From NCBI GenBank assembly GCA_009801085.1, contig VNWV01000001.1:1-64000 (forward strand): a DNA stretch of 64,000 bases. The letters run 5' to 3'. Source of the stretch: Lasiodiplodia sp. COLG20 (lineage: Eukaryota; Ascomycota; Dothideomycetes; Botryosphaeriales; Botryosphaeriaceae). Under the pieces are notes generated by a model. The model had not been told where the DNA came from. It was given only the letters and a program-made list of their open reading frames with translations, and made no database searches. Shown piece after piece: positions 34,072-45,966 of the stretch (the stretch's first letter is position 1; every line of letters starts with the position of its first letter). The position numbers were made by a program, and so were the translations under genes.

Positions 34072-34654
34072 ATGAAAATTCTGGATTATGATTGGGCATT
34101 TCTGGCGTTGTAAATATTTGTTTTATTTTTGGGGACTCTGGGACACTCTGCGCGCGAACATTTCAGCGTTGATATGATATCACACGGAGACAATTGAGAA
34201 GATTACAGTTGATAATTTCCATTGAACGTTGTTGTGATGATGTTGCCGTGGCTCTGGAACGGGGTAAGCCTTTTGCCGCGGTCCACTCCCCGTCGACCTG
34301 CAATGCACATGCACGCAATAGCGCTACCGGAAGCTTGGATGCTGCCGCCTACCCCACCATGCCTACCCCTCAATTGCCTTCGTTCCACAGCATATATGCG
34401 CGAGAGATCCCCCCGATTTCTTCACCACCCATGAGATCGCCCTTTTGCAAGTCACTAGGTAAACGCCCGCTGCCCCGCCAATTGAGCATTGCGGCCATTG
34501 ACGTCAACACATTCACCACTCTAACTTACCTGCACACACAGGCCTTCCCACAACCATCCTGCCTAGGCTTTCCATTGCCCATTCCGCACACCCGCGACCA
34601 CCATCCTTATCGTTACCGCGCCGCCGACCGCTATCCACAACCCCACCCCTAACC
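34072..34654. other. Intergenic, promoter of the CMD-family gene
   Basis: About 580 bp between two plus-strand catabolic genes. Only short frames without motifs were seen. Confidence 0.5.
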
Positions 34655-35263
34655 ATGCGCCTCCCCTACGCGCCCACCGAAGCCCCGACCGCGGCCTCGC
34701 CGTCGAACCCGGACCCGGAGGCGACGGCGGCCATCTACGCGCGCATCGCGGAGCGGCGGCGGCCGCGCCCGCTGATTCCGCTCGACCTCGCGCTGCTGCA
34801 CAGCCCGCCCGTGGCCGACGGCTGGAACAGCTTCCTGGGCGCCATCCGCACCAAGACGGTCGTCGACGAGGCCGTGCTCGAGCTGGCCGTCAGCCGCGTC
34901 GGCGCCCTGACCGACGCCGTGTGGGAGTGGCGCGCGCACGCCGCGCTGGCGGCCAAGGCGGGCGTGCCGAGGACGGTGTTGGAGTGGTGCTTGAAGAAGG
35001 TGCCGGTGGAGGAGGCGGGAGAGGCAGTGGAGGGGTTGGGGGAGAAGGAGAAGGCGGTGATTAGGTATGCGGATGCGATGACGAAGGAGGTGAAGGTGCC
35101 GCAGGAGGTGTTTGATGGGTTGAAGCCGTTTTTTAGTGAGAGGGAGATTGTCGAGCTGACGACGGCCGTGGCGGCGTATAACTGCGTCAGCAGGTTTTTG
35201 GTCGCGCTCGACGTAGGCGAGATGAACGGGAAGGAGATGGAGGTGCCGCCGGAGGCGAAGTAG
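34655..35263 (+). CDS. Carboxymuconolactone decarboxylase (CMD)-family protein
   Basis: Single exon of 202 residues. After a proline-rich start, the protein has the all-helical CMD fold: helix DGWNSFLGAI, then ELAVSRVGALTDAVWEWRAH with the conserved E-x(2)-H segment (EWRAH), followed by AAKAGVPRTVLEW. The AhpD-type CxxC disulfide pair is absent, so a peroxidase role is unlikely. Bacterial PcaC members decarboxylate gamma-carboxymuconolactone. In this cluster the protein could decarboxylate the lactone or its hydrolysis product to give the route to 3-oxoadipate (inference from context). Many fungal CMD-family proteins have no assigned reaction, so the specific activity is uncertain. Codon use changes from GC-rich in the 5' half to less biased in the 3' half. 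Confidence 0.82.
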   Translation: MRLPYAPTEAPTAASPSNPDPEATAAIYARIAERRRPRPLIPLDLALLHSPPVADGWNSFLGAIRTKTVVDEAVLELAVSRVGALTDAVWEWRAHAALAAKAGVPRTVLEWCLKKVPVEEAGEAVEGLGEKEKAVIRYADAMTKEVKVPQEVFDGLKPFFSEREIVELTTAVAAYNCVSRFLVALDVGEMNGKEMEVPPEAK

Positions 35264-36570
35264 GCACCGGCGGGAGAATTCGGGAGTGGTGGGGGTGTGT
35301 CGGAGGGGGTAAGCCGGCGGCGGGGGGAAACGCGTAGAGACCCGCTCCGAGCACGGTTGGGTTTGGCCAAGTCTACGCCATGGTGGAACTTTCGGTGCCG
35401 ATCTTACCGGCTTGAAACAGCTAAACAGCTATCGGAGCAAAGCCAAGGTCGGCCTACATGTGAGGACGTAAGTGGCTCTCGTCTGAGGGACGGAAATAAA
35501 GAATCCGAATTAACAGCTTGTCCACTACAGTTGGATCAGATATGGGAGCAACTTCGACATGATAACGATCCTACGCTCTACTTTCGCTAAACCCGAAGAC
35601 CGAGCTATCCAGTCCACCGCCTGTTGCTTTCTTTAGCACCACCAGACACAATCCCTGTACAATAAAAGAACTTCCCAATGTTGTAGGGGCGCCAAAGAAG
35701 GTAGTGATGTGCTGTTCGCCCACCGGAATTCACCCTGATCGTTCGATGCAAAGACAGGTGTACAAGCTCTGGGTCTTCATCTTTTACGCTTTTGCGTTAC
35801 TTTAGACCACTGATCAGCGTTACAGGCAAGTTCCGGGACTAAGACCGGTGGTGTTATCCTTCGGAGGACGGACCGGAAGACGTTCCGGAAGACGGGCCGC
35901 TGCAAAGGTTTACGAGGTACGACGCCTGCCCTTTAAGCGATGTTCAAACTACCATTCTTGGAAATGAGCTAAACCACAGAGTTACCAGTAAGGCCAATGC
36001 GGGATAGAGGAAACTGCAAATCATGTTACGCCACCCCCGGTTCTTCAGCGCAATTCCAGCGGCAGGTCCCGGACTGTCCCCGGCGGGCGCCAGGGGAAAC
36101 AAAACACAGAACCAATCGCGACGTGTGCCCGCCCACCTTAACCGAAATGAGCAGGATGTTTCCAATGCCTCACCATGGGATCCCTCTTTCAAGCCGATCA
36201 TGTCGCTGACGCGGCGGGAAACACCAAAATGAACGCCTTCTCCGCAGTGATGACCCTACAACAATGAAAGGGGGTTCCTGAAACGGCATTTTGCCATCAG
36301 AAGATCCACGGAAGATCAAGCATTGTCCATCCTTTTTGCACTGCCATTGGCCGGTGCCATTGCCCTGTTCGTCGTCCACCAACAGACCCCTGGTCCATAT
36401 GCCCCATCGCTTGGCGCTGGCTTCGCAAAAGTTTCGGATAGCTCGTATTTACTAACGTACTCGAAGGGGCACACTAAACAGATAAAAGCGCTTCTTGCCC
36501 GTCCGGCTTGGATTCTCTACTTCACCTTCACTACTTCTTTTTCGTTTTTGCTTTTCTTCCTATAGTTACG
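35264..36570. other. Intergenic, no gene seen
   Basis: About 1.3 kb with short overlapping frames only. It separates the catabolic cluster from the secreted lyase-like gene. Confidence 0.5.
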
Positions 36571-37845
36571 ATGAAGTACTCCACGCTGCTGGCCGGCTCA
36601 GCTGTGTCCGCTTCGGCGGCCTTTGTTCACCCCGGCATGCTCCATACCACCGAGGACTTCGACCGCATCACTACAAATGTCAACGCTGGCAACGAGCCTT
36701 GGCTCACCGGCTGGTACAAGCTGACCAACAACTCGCACGCGCAATCCACCTACACCCCGAACCCCGAGGAGCTCCTTTGCCGTGGTTCTCCGGCCAGCTG
36801 CGATGAAAACTACAGCCACATGTTCAATGATGCTGCCGCTGCGTACCAGTATGTGCTCGCCGAATCCTCAATATTCTCCCACAATCTAACAAAATGTCTG
36901 TGTAGGCTTGCCATTCGCTGGAAGGTCACCGGTGACGAAGCCTACGGAACCGCCGCAGCCAACGTCGTCAACGCGTGGTCCAGCACCCTCAAGGAGATTT
37001 CTGGAAACTCCGACAAGTACCTCGCCTCAGGCATTTACGGCTACCAAATTGCCAACGCGGCCGAGATCCTGCGCGACTTTGACGGCTTCACGGATGACAA
37101 CTTGGCGGCGGCGGCGGCGATGCTAACCGACGTCTTCTACCCCATGAACCACCGCTTCTTCGTCGAGCACAATGATGCTGCCGATGACCACTACTGGGCC
37201 AACTGGGATCTGGCCAACATGGCAACCTGTCTCGCTGCTGGTATCCTGTCCGACAACCAGACCATGTTTGACGAGGCCATCAACTACTTTTACAACGGCA
37301 CCGGCAACGGCAACATTGAGAAGCTGTTCTGGATCGTGTACGACGATGGCACCGCGCAGGTTCAGGAGGTGAGAATGTTTTCCCCCTCAACAGGCTCTTA
37401 CTCGAATAAGCTGACTCAAGCAAATTAGGCGGGTCGTGACCAGGGTCACACCATGCTGGACATCGGCCTCGTCGGCGCCTTCGCGCAGATGGCGTACAAC
37501 CAGGGCATCGACCTGTTCGCGTACCTCGACAACCGCATCCTCAAGGGCGCCGAGTACGCCGCCAAGTACAACCTGGGCAACGACGTGCAGTACACCACCT
37601 ACGTGAACAGCGACGTCACCCAGGACGTCATCAGCGACGCTGGCCGCGGCAACATCCGCCCCATCTGGGAGCTCATCTACAACCACTACGTCAAGGTCAA
37701 GGGCCTCGAGGCCACCTATTCTGAGCAGTACGCCAAGCTGGTGAGGGACGATGCCGGCGGCGCTGAGGGCGGTGGCGGTGACTACGGCCCGAACAGCGGT
37801 GGTTACGATCAGCTGGGCTTCGGAACGCTGCTCTACACCGTCTAA
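36571..37845 (+). CDS. Secreted alginate-lyase-like polysaccharide lyase
   Basis: Model: exons 36571-36848, 36906-37368 and 37429-37845, giving 385 residues; introns 57 and 60 bp. Both introns are multiples of three; the first also lacks stops, so the frame reads through it, but the donors (GTATGT, GTGAGA), the acceptors and the AYQ-LAIRWKVTGD junction support removal. The start was placed at MKYSTLLAGSAVSASAAF, a signal peptide; an upstream in-frame Met at 36508 would bury it. The mature protein has an alpha/alpha-barrel pattern with the alginate-lyase-family features NYSHMFNDAA, YGYQIANAAEILR, DHYWANWDLANMA and AGRDQGHTMLD, where the Asn, His and Tyr residues usually form the active site. 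It probably cleaves a uronate-containing polysaccharide outside the cell. Alginate itself is unlikely for a land fungus; glucuronan or similar is possible (inference). Confidence 0.85.
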
Positions 37846-39290
37846 GCTCCATGCTGGGGTGTTTCTGGATTTTGTAAATATTTATTTTCTTCCTTGCCGG
37901 ACAGACGCTCCTTACAGTTGTTTGGTTCAGTCGTCGTCAAACGGCGTCCACTCGTTTGCTTAGGCTTGCTTAAAAAAAATTCTCGAGATGGGCCCATCTC
38001 AATTTCTCCTCTTCCAGAGCGAGCTCATCTTCTTCATTCTTTGTGACTCCAGACTATGAAAGCAGTAACACTTTGCAGACACCTGCATGCTGACTTTTCT
38101 TTTAAAGATTCGTCCCATTCGAATCCTCAAGTAGTACAAGGGACACGGAACACTGGTACCATCCGAAGCTGAAAGAAAAGCGTTTGGGCTTCAAAGTCTT
38201 CCCGGCTTGCACAGTTCGATGAGGAAGTCGGCAGATATGAGCTCAAACAAGCGATGTCCAAGATGAACAAGAAGCAGAAGGATATTATTCAATACCTCAC
38301 TACTGCGAAGACCTGTGCAGTTGTAATCGTCGAAACGCCTGAGGCAAAGCTCAGCCCAACCACGCACCACTCCACCACGCGACGCCCCGCAACGCAACAC
38401 CCCTCAGCTACTCTGCTCTCTAAAACAACCGTGATTCCCAACGCACGTTCTCCTTCTTCACCTCCACCATTTCTCGACATGCTCTGGATGGCAGTATGCC
38501 TCCTCGGCATGGACTGCGCCTTCCTCAACACCGTACGCAAACACGTTGCCATTATCAGCACCAATGCCGTAGCCGCCATGTGTGCACGCATTCAAAACGA
38601 TTTGCGCACGACCAACTCGCTCGCCATCGGTCCAGAGCACTCACTACCCACACCTCCCTCTAGGGCCAGCGACAGACAGCTAAGCACAGACGAACTTCGA
38701 AGACACGCGAAAACGCGTGCCGTGGGCTTCAACCAGCGGCGTCCCACTCACCGACGCCCTTCGTCTTCGGGCAGCTCCACCACCGCACCGCCCGATCAAG
38801 ACCGCTACAAACGCGCCCACCAATTTCATCAACACTCAAGAACCGCCGACATAAGGGAAACGAGACAGGTTAGGGACCACATAGGCAATCGAAGGGCAGC
38901 GAGTATAGGGATAATTCAGAGTGTCAAAATAAGTTTATGTGGGTATATCGGCTGGATAAGAGGTTCGTCCGGACACTACGGGAGAAGAAGTCAGTGCCGA
39001 TAGTGATTCTAGTCTATTCCAACGGTGAAGAATGTGGAGTTTAGTTGGTATTTCCTCAATCGGCTCTTTGAGTAGAGTTGAACCGCATCCATCACAGCAA
39101 GACACACGTGTTGTTGGACGGCCGTCTCATTTTTATGACTACTACTCAAGGTGACCCAGACTACGTTGCGTTAAAGACAGGACGGGATGCCGAATACACG
39201 ATCAAAACGAAAACGAAAGGACGGGATACAGAAAACACGATCAAAACGAGTGACATCGCCTCTCTCCCCGGCGGAACAAGTACCATCGAC
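37846..39290. other. Intergenic between convergent genes
   Basis: About 1.4 kb. It contains a 249-codon frame (38254-39003, plus) that is Thr-, Ser- and Arg-rich, has no motif or signal peptide and is judged unlikely to be a gene, and a 39 bp-period repeat (39180-39249). Confidence 0.45.
39180..39249. repeat. Two-copy 39 bp-period direct repeat
   Basis: Two copies of GGACGGGAT...ACACGATCAAAACGA, 39 bp apart, with four differences. It lies just 3' of the small secreted EF-hand gene. Confidence 0.7.
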
Positions 39291-39802
39291 TCAAAGCCTA
39301 ACCTCATCCACCGTGATCACACCATTGCCATCTTTGTCGTGCCTGAAACATTGTCAGTCTATTTCGAGCTCGGAAGAAGTGTGAAGCCTTACTGATGGAA
39401 CAAGTCGATGTACACCTGGTTATTGGCATCGGAACCCACACTGTCCAAGAATTGGGCCAGCGTGATGTTGCCGGTCCCGTCAGTATCGGCCGCAGCAAAT
39501 GACTGGGCATCAGCAGCAAGCGCCTCTAGGTCGTTGGCCTGGCGGCAACCTTTGCAAGGTAGTAGCATAATAGTAAGCAGGACCGATCTCGATAAGTTGA
39601 CGTCGGATAGGGAATTCGAAAACATACCTCCATCACAGTTGCAGCCAAAGATGTTGCACTTGCCAACACCACAGTACGGCGTCCCAGGGGTACCGTCTGG
39701 GCAATGACACTCGCCATTCGTAGAGCAGACAGGATAACAGCAATCGGCGAGGGCCACCGAGGCTGAGGCAAACATCAGAGAGAGGGAAATAAGGGCGTGC
39801 AT
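39291..39802 (-). CDS. Small secreted cysteine-rich protein with two EF-hands
   Basis: Model: three minus-strand exons, 39802-39628, 39549-39393 and 39342-39291, giving 127 residues; introns 78 and 50 bp. The last exon is 52 nt and easily missed. Residues 1-19 (MHALISLSLMFASASVALA) are a signal peptide. The mature N-terminus holds ten cysteines in about 45 residues, including DCCYPVC, GECHCPDGTPGTPYC and CNIFGCNCDGGC, probably paired as disulfides. The C-terminal half is a pair of EF-hand loops: DTDGTGNITLAQ (position 12 Gln, possibly weak) and DKDGNGVITVDE (canonical). The first lies in exon 2 and the second spans the last intron. A TATA box lies about 90 bp upstream. Similar Cys-rich/EF-hand secreted proteins are found in many plant-associated ascomycetes without a known function; an effector or calcium-binding role is inference. 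Confidence 0.85.
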
Positions 39803-39888
39803 TTCGAAGAGCTGGATGACTGAAGAAGTGTGGAGTTGGTTGATGTTGAGAGGCGGGCTTTGGCAGTCTGAAAGCAGATTTATATAGG

Positions 39889-39896
39889 TTGCGAGT
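39889..39896 (-). promoter_or_regulatory. TATA box of the small secreted protein gene
   Basis: TATATAAA on the minus strand, about 90 bp upstream of the start codon at 39802. It supports this start over the longer in-frame start at 39961. Confidence 0.6.
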
Positions 39897-40968
39897 ACCC
39901 TCTGGGCTGATCCATCGTTCGGAATGAGAAAGCCAGAGTTCAGCAGCGTGGCCGCCGCCACGCCGTCATCAGTTGGAAGCTTCCCGAGCTGCTGCTTGGA
40001 GTCCGGCTTACAAACACCACCCTTTTTTTATTGGGAACACCAAACGATAACCATATGGCATGACTGCAGCTATGCACGCCTAAGCAACCCTTTTGAGCGC
40101 AGTCACCGAAGTCGTACAGTATCCCAGGCGCCTGCGCGTCAGGGCCTGGAAAGATAACATGTCGAACAGCGGTACAATTGATCTTGATTGACACCGCTGT
40201 CCTTTCGAAAGGAGGCGTAACTGAGAGGCTCTGAGAGGCTCCATGCATTTATTCACGTGTATAGAGAAGATAATGCTGTGCCGTAGTCTAGCAATATGCT
40301 CGTGTAAGATATCTACGACGATGCCTCGCACTCTGTCTTAGTAAGGTGGGTTGATCATTGCCATATCTATACGTATACATGCTAGTGGATTATTTGGATT
40401 ACCCGCTCATTGGCTTTGGAAATGCTGAATAGCAACCAAGAATTTGTTCCAGATCGATCGCAATTGCGCTGATCTGTCCTTCATTTCACAATAGCAGTAG
40501 AATCAGCCCTCCTCTTTCTCACCCGCCACGCCCCTCAGCTCCTTCGCCGCCACCCTTGCCTCCATCCTTCCTCTTCTCCTTCTCCAATCGCATCTATCCC
40601 TCCTCGCTTCTTCCTTTGGCTTTATCATCCGCAATCCGTATTCCCCCTCTTAGCTGCGCGTTGCATTTCCCTAGCCTCGCAATGTGTAACGAAAACTTAG
40701 ACAAAAAACGACTCAACACACACTAGTGTCTGAGGTAGCGCGGTATAGAGCTTCTTTAGATGGGTTTCAAGACCCGAAAAGATCAGCATAGAATGGCGAT
40801 GTGTAACACTTTCAGCTCCGTCATGGCCCTTTGAGCAGACACGAAAACGCCTTTTCGTCCCAGGACAAGGATCCATCCCGCTTAGCCGATCAAGAAGCTG
40901 TTGTTATGCCGAAGGACTTTGGATCTGGCGAAATGCCTTGCGCACGGCTCTAAGCCCATTTCAAGCTT

Positions 40969-41066
40969 CGGCGCAGGATGATACCATTTTAGGCATGATC
41001 GGCAAAAACATATTACCATATTAGGCATAAGCGGCGCAGGATGATACCATATTAGGCATAAGCGGC
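40969..41066. repeat. Degenerate direct repeats around TACCAT(A/T)TTAGGCAT
   Basis: Two nearly full copies of CGGCGCAGGATGATACCAT(T/A)TTAGGCAT, the second beginning at 41032, and a partial copy in between (ACCATATTAGGCATAAGCGG). They look like a small expanded tandem array; no function is apparent. Confidence 0.7.
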
Positions 41067-42762
41067 CTGGAGAATGCACCGCAACGGTCTACGGCGCTTC
41101 TATTCAGCTCGCTCTCACTTCTAAGCGGAGGCGAGGAGTTAGAGTAGTCTGCATGTAGTAATGACATGATCATAAAGCTGTCCATCGGGGAAAAAGGCTC
41201 GAACGAGAGCAAAAGGCGCAGCGTTTGAGCTTGCATGTAATACAACCGGCAGCACCGAAAAGACTGAAAGGCGGCCCTTGTTTCGTAGCGCGAAGGGAGC
41301 GGAGCAGACCTACAGAGACCGGATGTGGGAGTGTCGCAGGCTCTTACAGCAGCTCAAAACATCCGCCAGCCAGCAGTGTTACTACCACCACAGTCAATAA
41401 ACCTTTCGTCCGCAGCAGTAATGGCAGCGCCTTCAAGCCCGCCGGCACATGCAGTGAGGAGCGTTGAACCACCAAGTCTGCGTGCGCGCCAGCCCAGTGC
41501 TGCGCCACATGGGATATAGGCGCCGCTGCTGCGCTTCCTCCCTCCATGGCCGGCAGTCAGGCAGGCGGTTCACGGCGGATCACACCTCCCCACCTCGATA
41601 CCGAAGAGCGGGCGATACAGCTGCCGCAAAAGCCATTAGCGTGCCCATCTTCTCAACGATCGCGGATTTCCCTTCATATGGGATGAAATTGGATGTTTTG
41701 CACTTCACTCTCGAGACGCATGTGAGGGAGGTCTCTGTTGAGATTTGCAACAATACTCTACGAGTCGAGAACCAGAAGGTTTTTATGCACGACAGTCTCG
41801 AATCTGATGAGGTTAGCGCAATGGCTTAGCTTTAGAACGGAGGATAGCTTACTCCTTACATCGCTTGACGTGTACGTCGACCCTGTACGACTCAAGGAAG
41901 TTTTGCTCGTGCGAATCGGTGGGCTGGGACTGCTCGGCAAGAGCAATTAGATCGCTGTACCTGTTGTCCATGCTTACGACTTGGCGTGGGCTCTCGACAG
42001 TTAATGGATTCAGGAAGAGAGGAGTGAAGAGTGAGGAGTGTAAGCAACATCGTCGGCGGCGCGTGGGCTATATATACACAAGGTACGCACTGGAGCAGAG
42101 GCTGGTCATTGGCGCGATCGGTCATGACTGCTAGTGGAGCTCCGACTGGCGGATGCATGATTCCTGGAAAGCATCATCATCGAATCCAGAATCAAGTGCT
42201 CGAGGTCTGGTAATACGGAAATGTAAGTAGGGTTCTATCCGTAGCGGTCACGACATTGCGAAGCACGTTTTACTGAACGCGATAACGTTGTTTCGCTAAT
42301 TCGAAAATTGTGCTAACTTCTTGTAGACTCGCAGTTGTGGGCTGATAAGATAAGCTACTAAAGGAGTCTTCAGACCTTCGATCATGTCCTCACGTACTGC
42401 AGAATGCTGATTGGTTATATGTCTGATAGACTGCATTCTGGCCCACAAACCTATGTTTCCTTTACACCGCCCTGGAGCAAGTGAAAGTCCCGGGACATGC
42501 AAATGTAAATTGAAGTTGGTAGGCTCCTGTTACGGAAGGATGCGGAAAATATATTCAGCAAGGCAGTATCTCATTACAGCCACCTCTTCTCTACCTGTAG
42601 TCTCTGATGAGTCTGACAGCGTCTCTGTACAAAAAAGAAAAAAAAAACCGAAAAGGAGCACCACTCTTCATTGCAAAACTGCCACTCCCTCTAGCGACTG
42701 AATTGGAGCAAACCCGTACCCAAGCTTTCCCCACACCCACCATCATACTACTGGCCCCCCAA

Positions 42763-44795
42763 TCAAAGCTTCGCCTTCGTTTCAAGCGCCTCCCTCTTCG
42801 CCAGCTCCCTCAAATCCTTGCGCAGGATCTTGCCGGACGGGCTCTTCGGGATGGCCTCGACGAAGGTGACGCCGCCCCGCAGGCGCTTGTAGTCGGACAC
42901 GTTCTGCGCGACGTAGTCCTCGATCTGCTTGGCCGAAATGGACGGTTTCTGGCTGCTCGGTGCGGCGACGACGTAGGCGCGGGGAACCTCGGTGCCTTCG
43001 GCCGACACGCCGATGACGGCGGCGTCGAGGATGGCTGGGTGGGCGAGCAGCAGGGCCTCGAGCTCGGCGGGGGCGACTTGGAGGCCTTTGTATTTGATGA
43101 GTTCCTGTGCGGGGGAGACGGGTTAGCGATGATGGTGACCGGGGAAATTTGAAGAGGGAAATACGAGACAGAAAGAGAAGAAGAATACGGGGGAAGGAAA
43201 AAGAAGAGAAAAAAGAGAAAAGAAAGAAAGGTAGCTACGCGACTACCAAAGAGAGGCGAATGCGAATCCAAACCCACCTTCTTCCGATCCACAATATAAA
43301 ACTTGCCATCCCTGAACACAGCAATATCACCCGTGCAGAACCACCCATCCCGAAACGACTCCACGTTTGCCTCATCGTTCTTGTGGTAACCCCTCGTCAC
43401 GACGGGGCCCCTGACCAGAACCTCGCCCGGCTGCCCCGGCTCGACATCGCGGCCCTCGTCGTCGACCAGGCGCGCCGTGTGGTTGGCGATCAGGCAGGCG
43501 ACGCTGCCCGACGTGTCCTGGGTGCCGTTGGGCAGGAGGGTGATGCTGCCGGTGGTCTCGCTCAGGCCCCAGGTCTGGAAGATCATGGTCTGGCCGCGGC
43601 CGAGCTTCTTGCTGGCGGCCAGCTGCAGGTCCTTGCCGAGCGGCGCCGCGCCGCTGACGGCGTGCTCGAGCGTGTCGAATTGGTCCGTCACGGCCGGGTG
43701 CTTGGCGATGGCTAGCCAGATGGGCGGCACGGTGAAGAAGGCCGTGATGGCGTATTTCTTGTTGTACTCCAGGAACTGCGGGAAGTCGAACTTTGGCATC
43801 CAGTAGACGGTGCCGCCCATGTAGCTGCGGGCGGTGGTTTTCGTCAGCTTCGAGTGTTCGTGTGTGTGCAAGAGGAATAGCCCTCCTGCGTCTTGGGTCT
43901 GAAGAAAAGACTCACATTGGATTGATCAGGTAGCCCTGGATGCCGGCAATGTGCGCGGTTGGTAGGTGGGCGAGCGTGCGGTACCGGAAAGTAGGTTTGT
44001 TTTCCGCGTTGTATGCCTTCCAGGGGTCGAGGGCGGTGGCGGCTTCGGCGACGACGTTGGCGTGCGAGAGCTTCACGCCCTTGGGCAGGCCGGTGGTGCC
44101 GGACGAGTAGATCAAGATGATGAGGCTATCCTCCAGCTCCTTCTTGTTCGTGATGACCGGCCATTCCAGAGTACCTTGGCTGATCACATTCTTACCGTCC
44201 GAGGCTCGGTTGAGGGCGTATTCACCCCCGTTTGAAATCACGAGGATGCGGTCAAATGGGAGGCCAACGTCTTTCGCGGCGGCGATGGCGATGGGTTTAG
44301 TATCTTCGTTGCAGATGAGGAGATTGCTGTCGCCTTGGCGCAGCTGCCGGGCGAGATCGGCCGGTGTGGCTGACGGGCTCGCGGCGGAGAAGACACCTCC
44401 AGCGCAAATGACTCCGTAAAAGGCCATGGGGAGAAGGTGGTGGCCGGTGGAGATGCAAGTCACGACGTCTTTGCCGGGGCCGGAAGCTCCGATACCGAAG
44501 TGGTTTCGTAGTGCATAGCCGGTTTGCTTGGTGAGGGTGCGAGCTTGGGATTTCGTAACGAAATGGTTTGGATTGGCAGCGGAGACATGGAGGGGCGTCT
44601 CTTCTGCCGCAGACGAGTGTGGAGACTCTGTTGACATATTAGAATTTGAGTTGAATAGGAACTGGGTCAATGCGTACCAAAGAGGAGTGTTAGAATATCC
44701 AAGTCTGGGATAGAGTATTCGGCAGGAGAGCGATAGATGATGCACTCGGGCGTCTTTTCGAAGATAGTAGCCATGACATTTGGTTGCGGAGCCAT
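42763..44795 (-). CDS. 4-coumarate-CoA ligase-like acyl-CoA synthetase, peroxisomal
   Basis: Model: four minus-strand exons, 44795-44678, 44627-43916, 43824-43278 and 43104-42763, giving 572 residues; introns 50, 91 and 173 bp. It is an adenylate-forming enzyme: the P-loop YSSGTTGLPKG (residues 213-223), the aromatic/acid-binding region PFYMGGTVYW-like (here PIYMGGTVYW), the A5 motif QTWGLSETTG, the A7/A8 motifs WFCTGDIA and YIVDRKKELIKYKG, and the catalytic lysine in PSGKILRKDL near the C-terminus. The last three residues are AKL, a type 1 peroxisomal targeting signal. It should activate a phenylpropanoid or other carboxylic acid with ATP and CoA, and in the peroxisome this would allow side-chain shortening by beta-oxidation. 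It may feed phenolics such as 4-hydroxybenzoate or protocatechuate precursors to the ring-cleavage cluster (inference). Confidence 0.92.
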
Positions 44796-45966
44796 TGTTG
44801 GTGAAGATCTAAAAGTCAAGGGGATGGGGATGGATACTTTGGTTGCGCCAGGAAACAGCGAAATAAGCTTCAGACCTCGGGACCCTGACCTCTAAATGCA
44901 CCCCGCATTCTCCGCAAAGACACTGCAAAGCCGCGGATTTAAGCCGGCTATAGGCCCGGGTATCTGATGCAGAATGCGCACGCTTAAATGCATCTACGGT
45001 TTGATGAGCTGCATGACGATCGCATAGATTGTGGATGTTGCAATCAGGGGGATGCGTCATCTGTCGTACGTGATTCGGTCCTAATTGGAAAGCACCGTGC
45101 AACTCTTAACCACCGAATCCAAGCCTGTCCGTCGATGAAACTTCAAAGTTTTCTTTCTTTTTTTTTTTTCCCTGGCGATACCGCATCTTGCAATATTTCC
45201 CAAGAAGCTGCTCGTGGAAATGTTGCTGAGGCGTGGTTCGGTTGGTTGGAGGGGTTCGAGTAAGCAGCCAGTGTTGAATCAGCGGCACTTCCGAGGCTGC
45301 CGTGGTGGAGGCTTTTCGAGTCAAAACGCTCTGACCGGATGAGCTGGCAGGATTCATGCAGGGATAAGTAACCCTGCAGGAATCTCTATCGTGGAATAGG
45401 GAACTTGAAACCTTCACACGGAGAAATGCCAACAGTTTCGGTGCTGGCTGGAAAGATACGTTCGCCCGTCCTGTACAGGCTGTTGGTGGGGTTTCTTGTA
45501 ATACCTGGGCCGATATTATTCTTCTAATCCTCGTGTTTGTGGTGCCTTTTATGATTGGTTTTTGGAATGCGAGGGAATTCCTCCGCAGTAGCAGCTGAAC
45601 TTGAAGCCGTTCGCTTCAGAAATAATGATTGCGAGTGAAGTATAAGCTGTAAAAGCTGTATACGCATATTAGCGCCGATGCTAGGGTCCATAAATAGCGT
45701 CTTGGCGCTGAGCAGTAGAGCTCCTTCCGTTCTTTTCTGAAGCCGGCGGCGCGCGCCTTGCATGCCCCGCGTCTCCCCGCCCATTGATAGGATATCTAGC
45801 GGCCAACGCCGACAATTGCTGGATAAGCCTGCCGACTATGGATCGCTTCCTGCTCCTACACGCCATACATCAGGAACCGCCTTGAGACGCCGTTTCTCCA
45901 TTGCTCGCACAGCTCATTGAGAGCATTCCGCCGTCATCCTGCCCCACTTCCGCGCCGCACCTCGCC
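44796..45966. other. Divergent intergenic region between CoA ligase and alcohol dehydrogenase
   Basis: About 1.2 kb between two divergent start codons. Short frames only. It must contain both promoters; no TATA element near either start is convincing. Confidence 0.5.

Larger units (their letters stand above)
39803..42762. other. 3 kb intergenic region
   Basis: No supported gene beyond the TATA box. A pyrimidine-rich tract lies at about 40510-40680 and a degenerate direct repeat at 40969-41066. Frames of 60-120 codons around 41225-42160 show no motif. The region is upstream of the secreted protein gene and 3' of the CoA ligase gene. Confidence 0.45.

Noticed and set aside
38254..39003. 249-codon plus-strand frame
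   Set aside because: No domain, signal peptide or splice context; composition is Thr/Ser/Arg-rich as in translated intergenic DNA.
41225..41560. Minus-strand text resembling an ankyrin repeat (TACAGGLEGAA)
   Set aside because: Too short and broken by stops; the similarity is below what can be claimed by eye.
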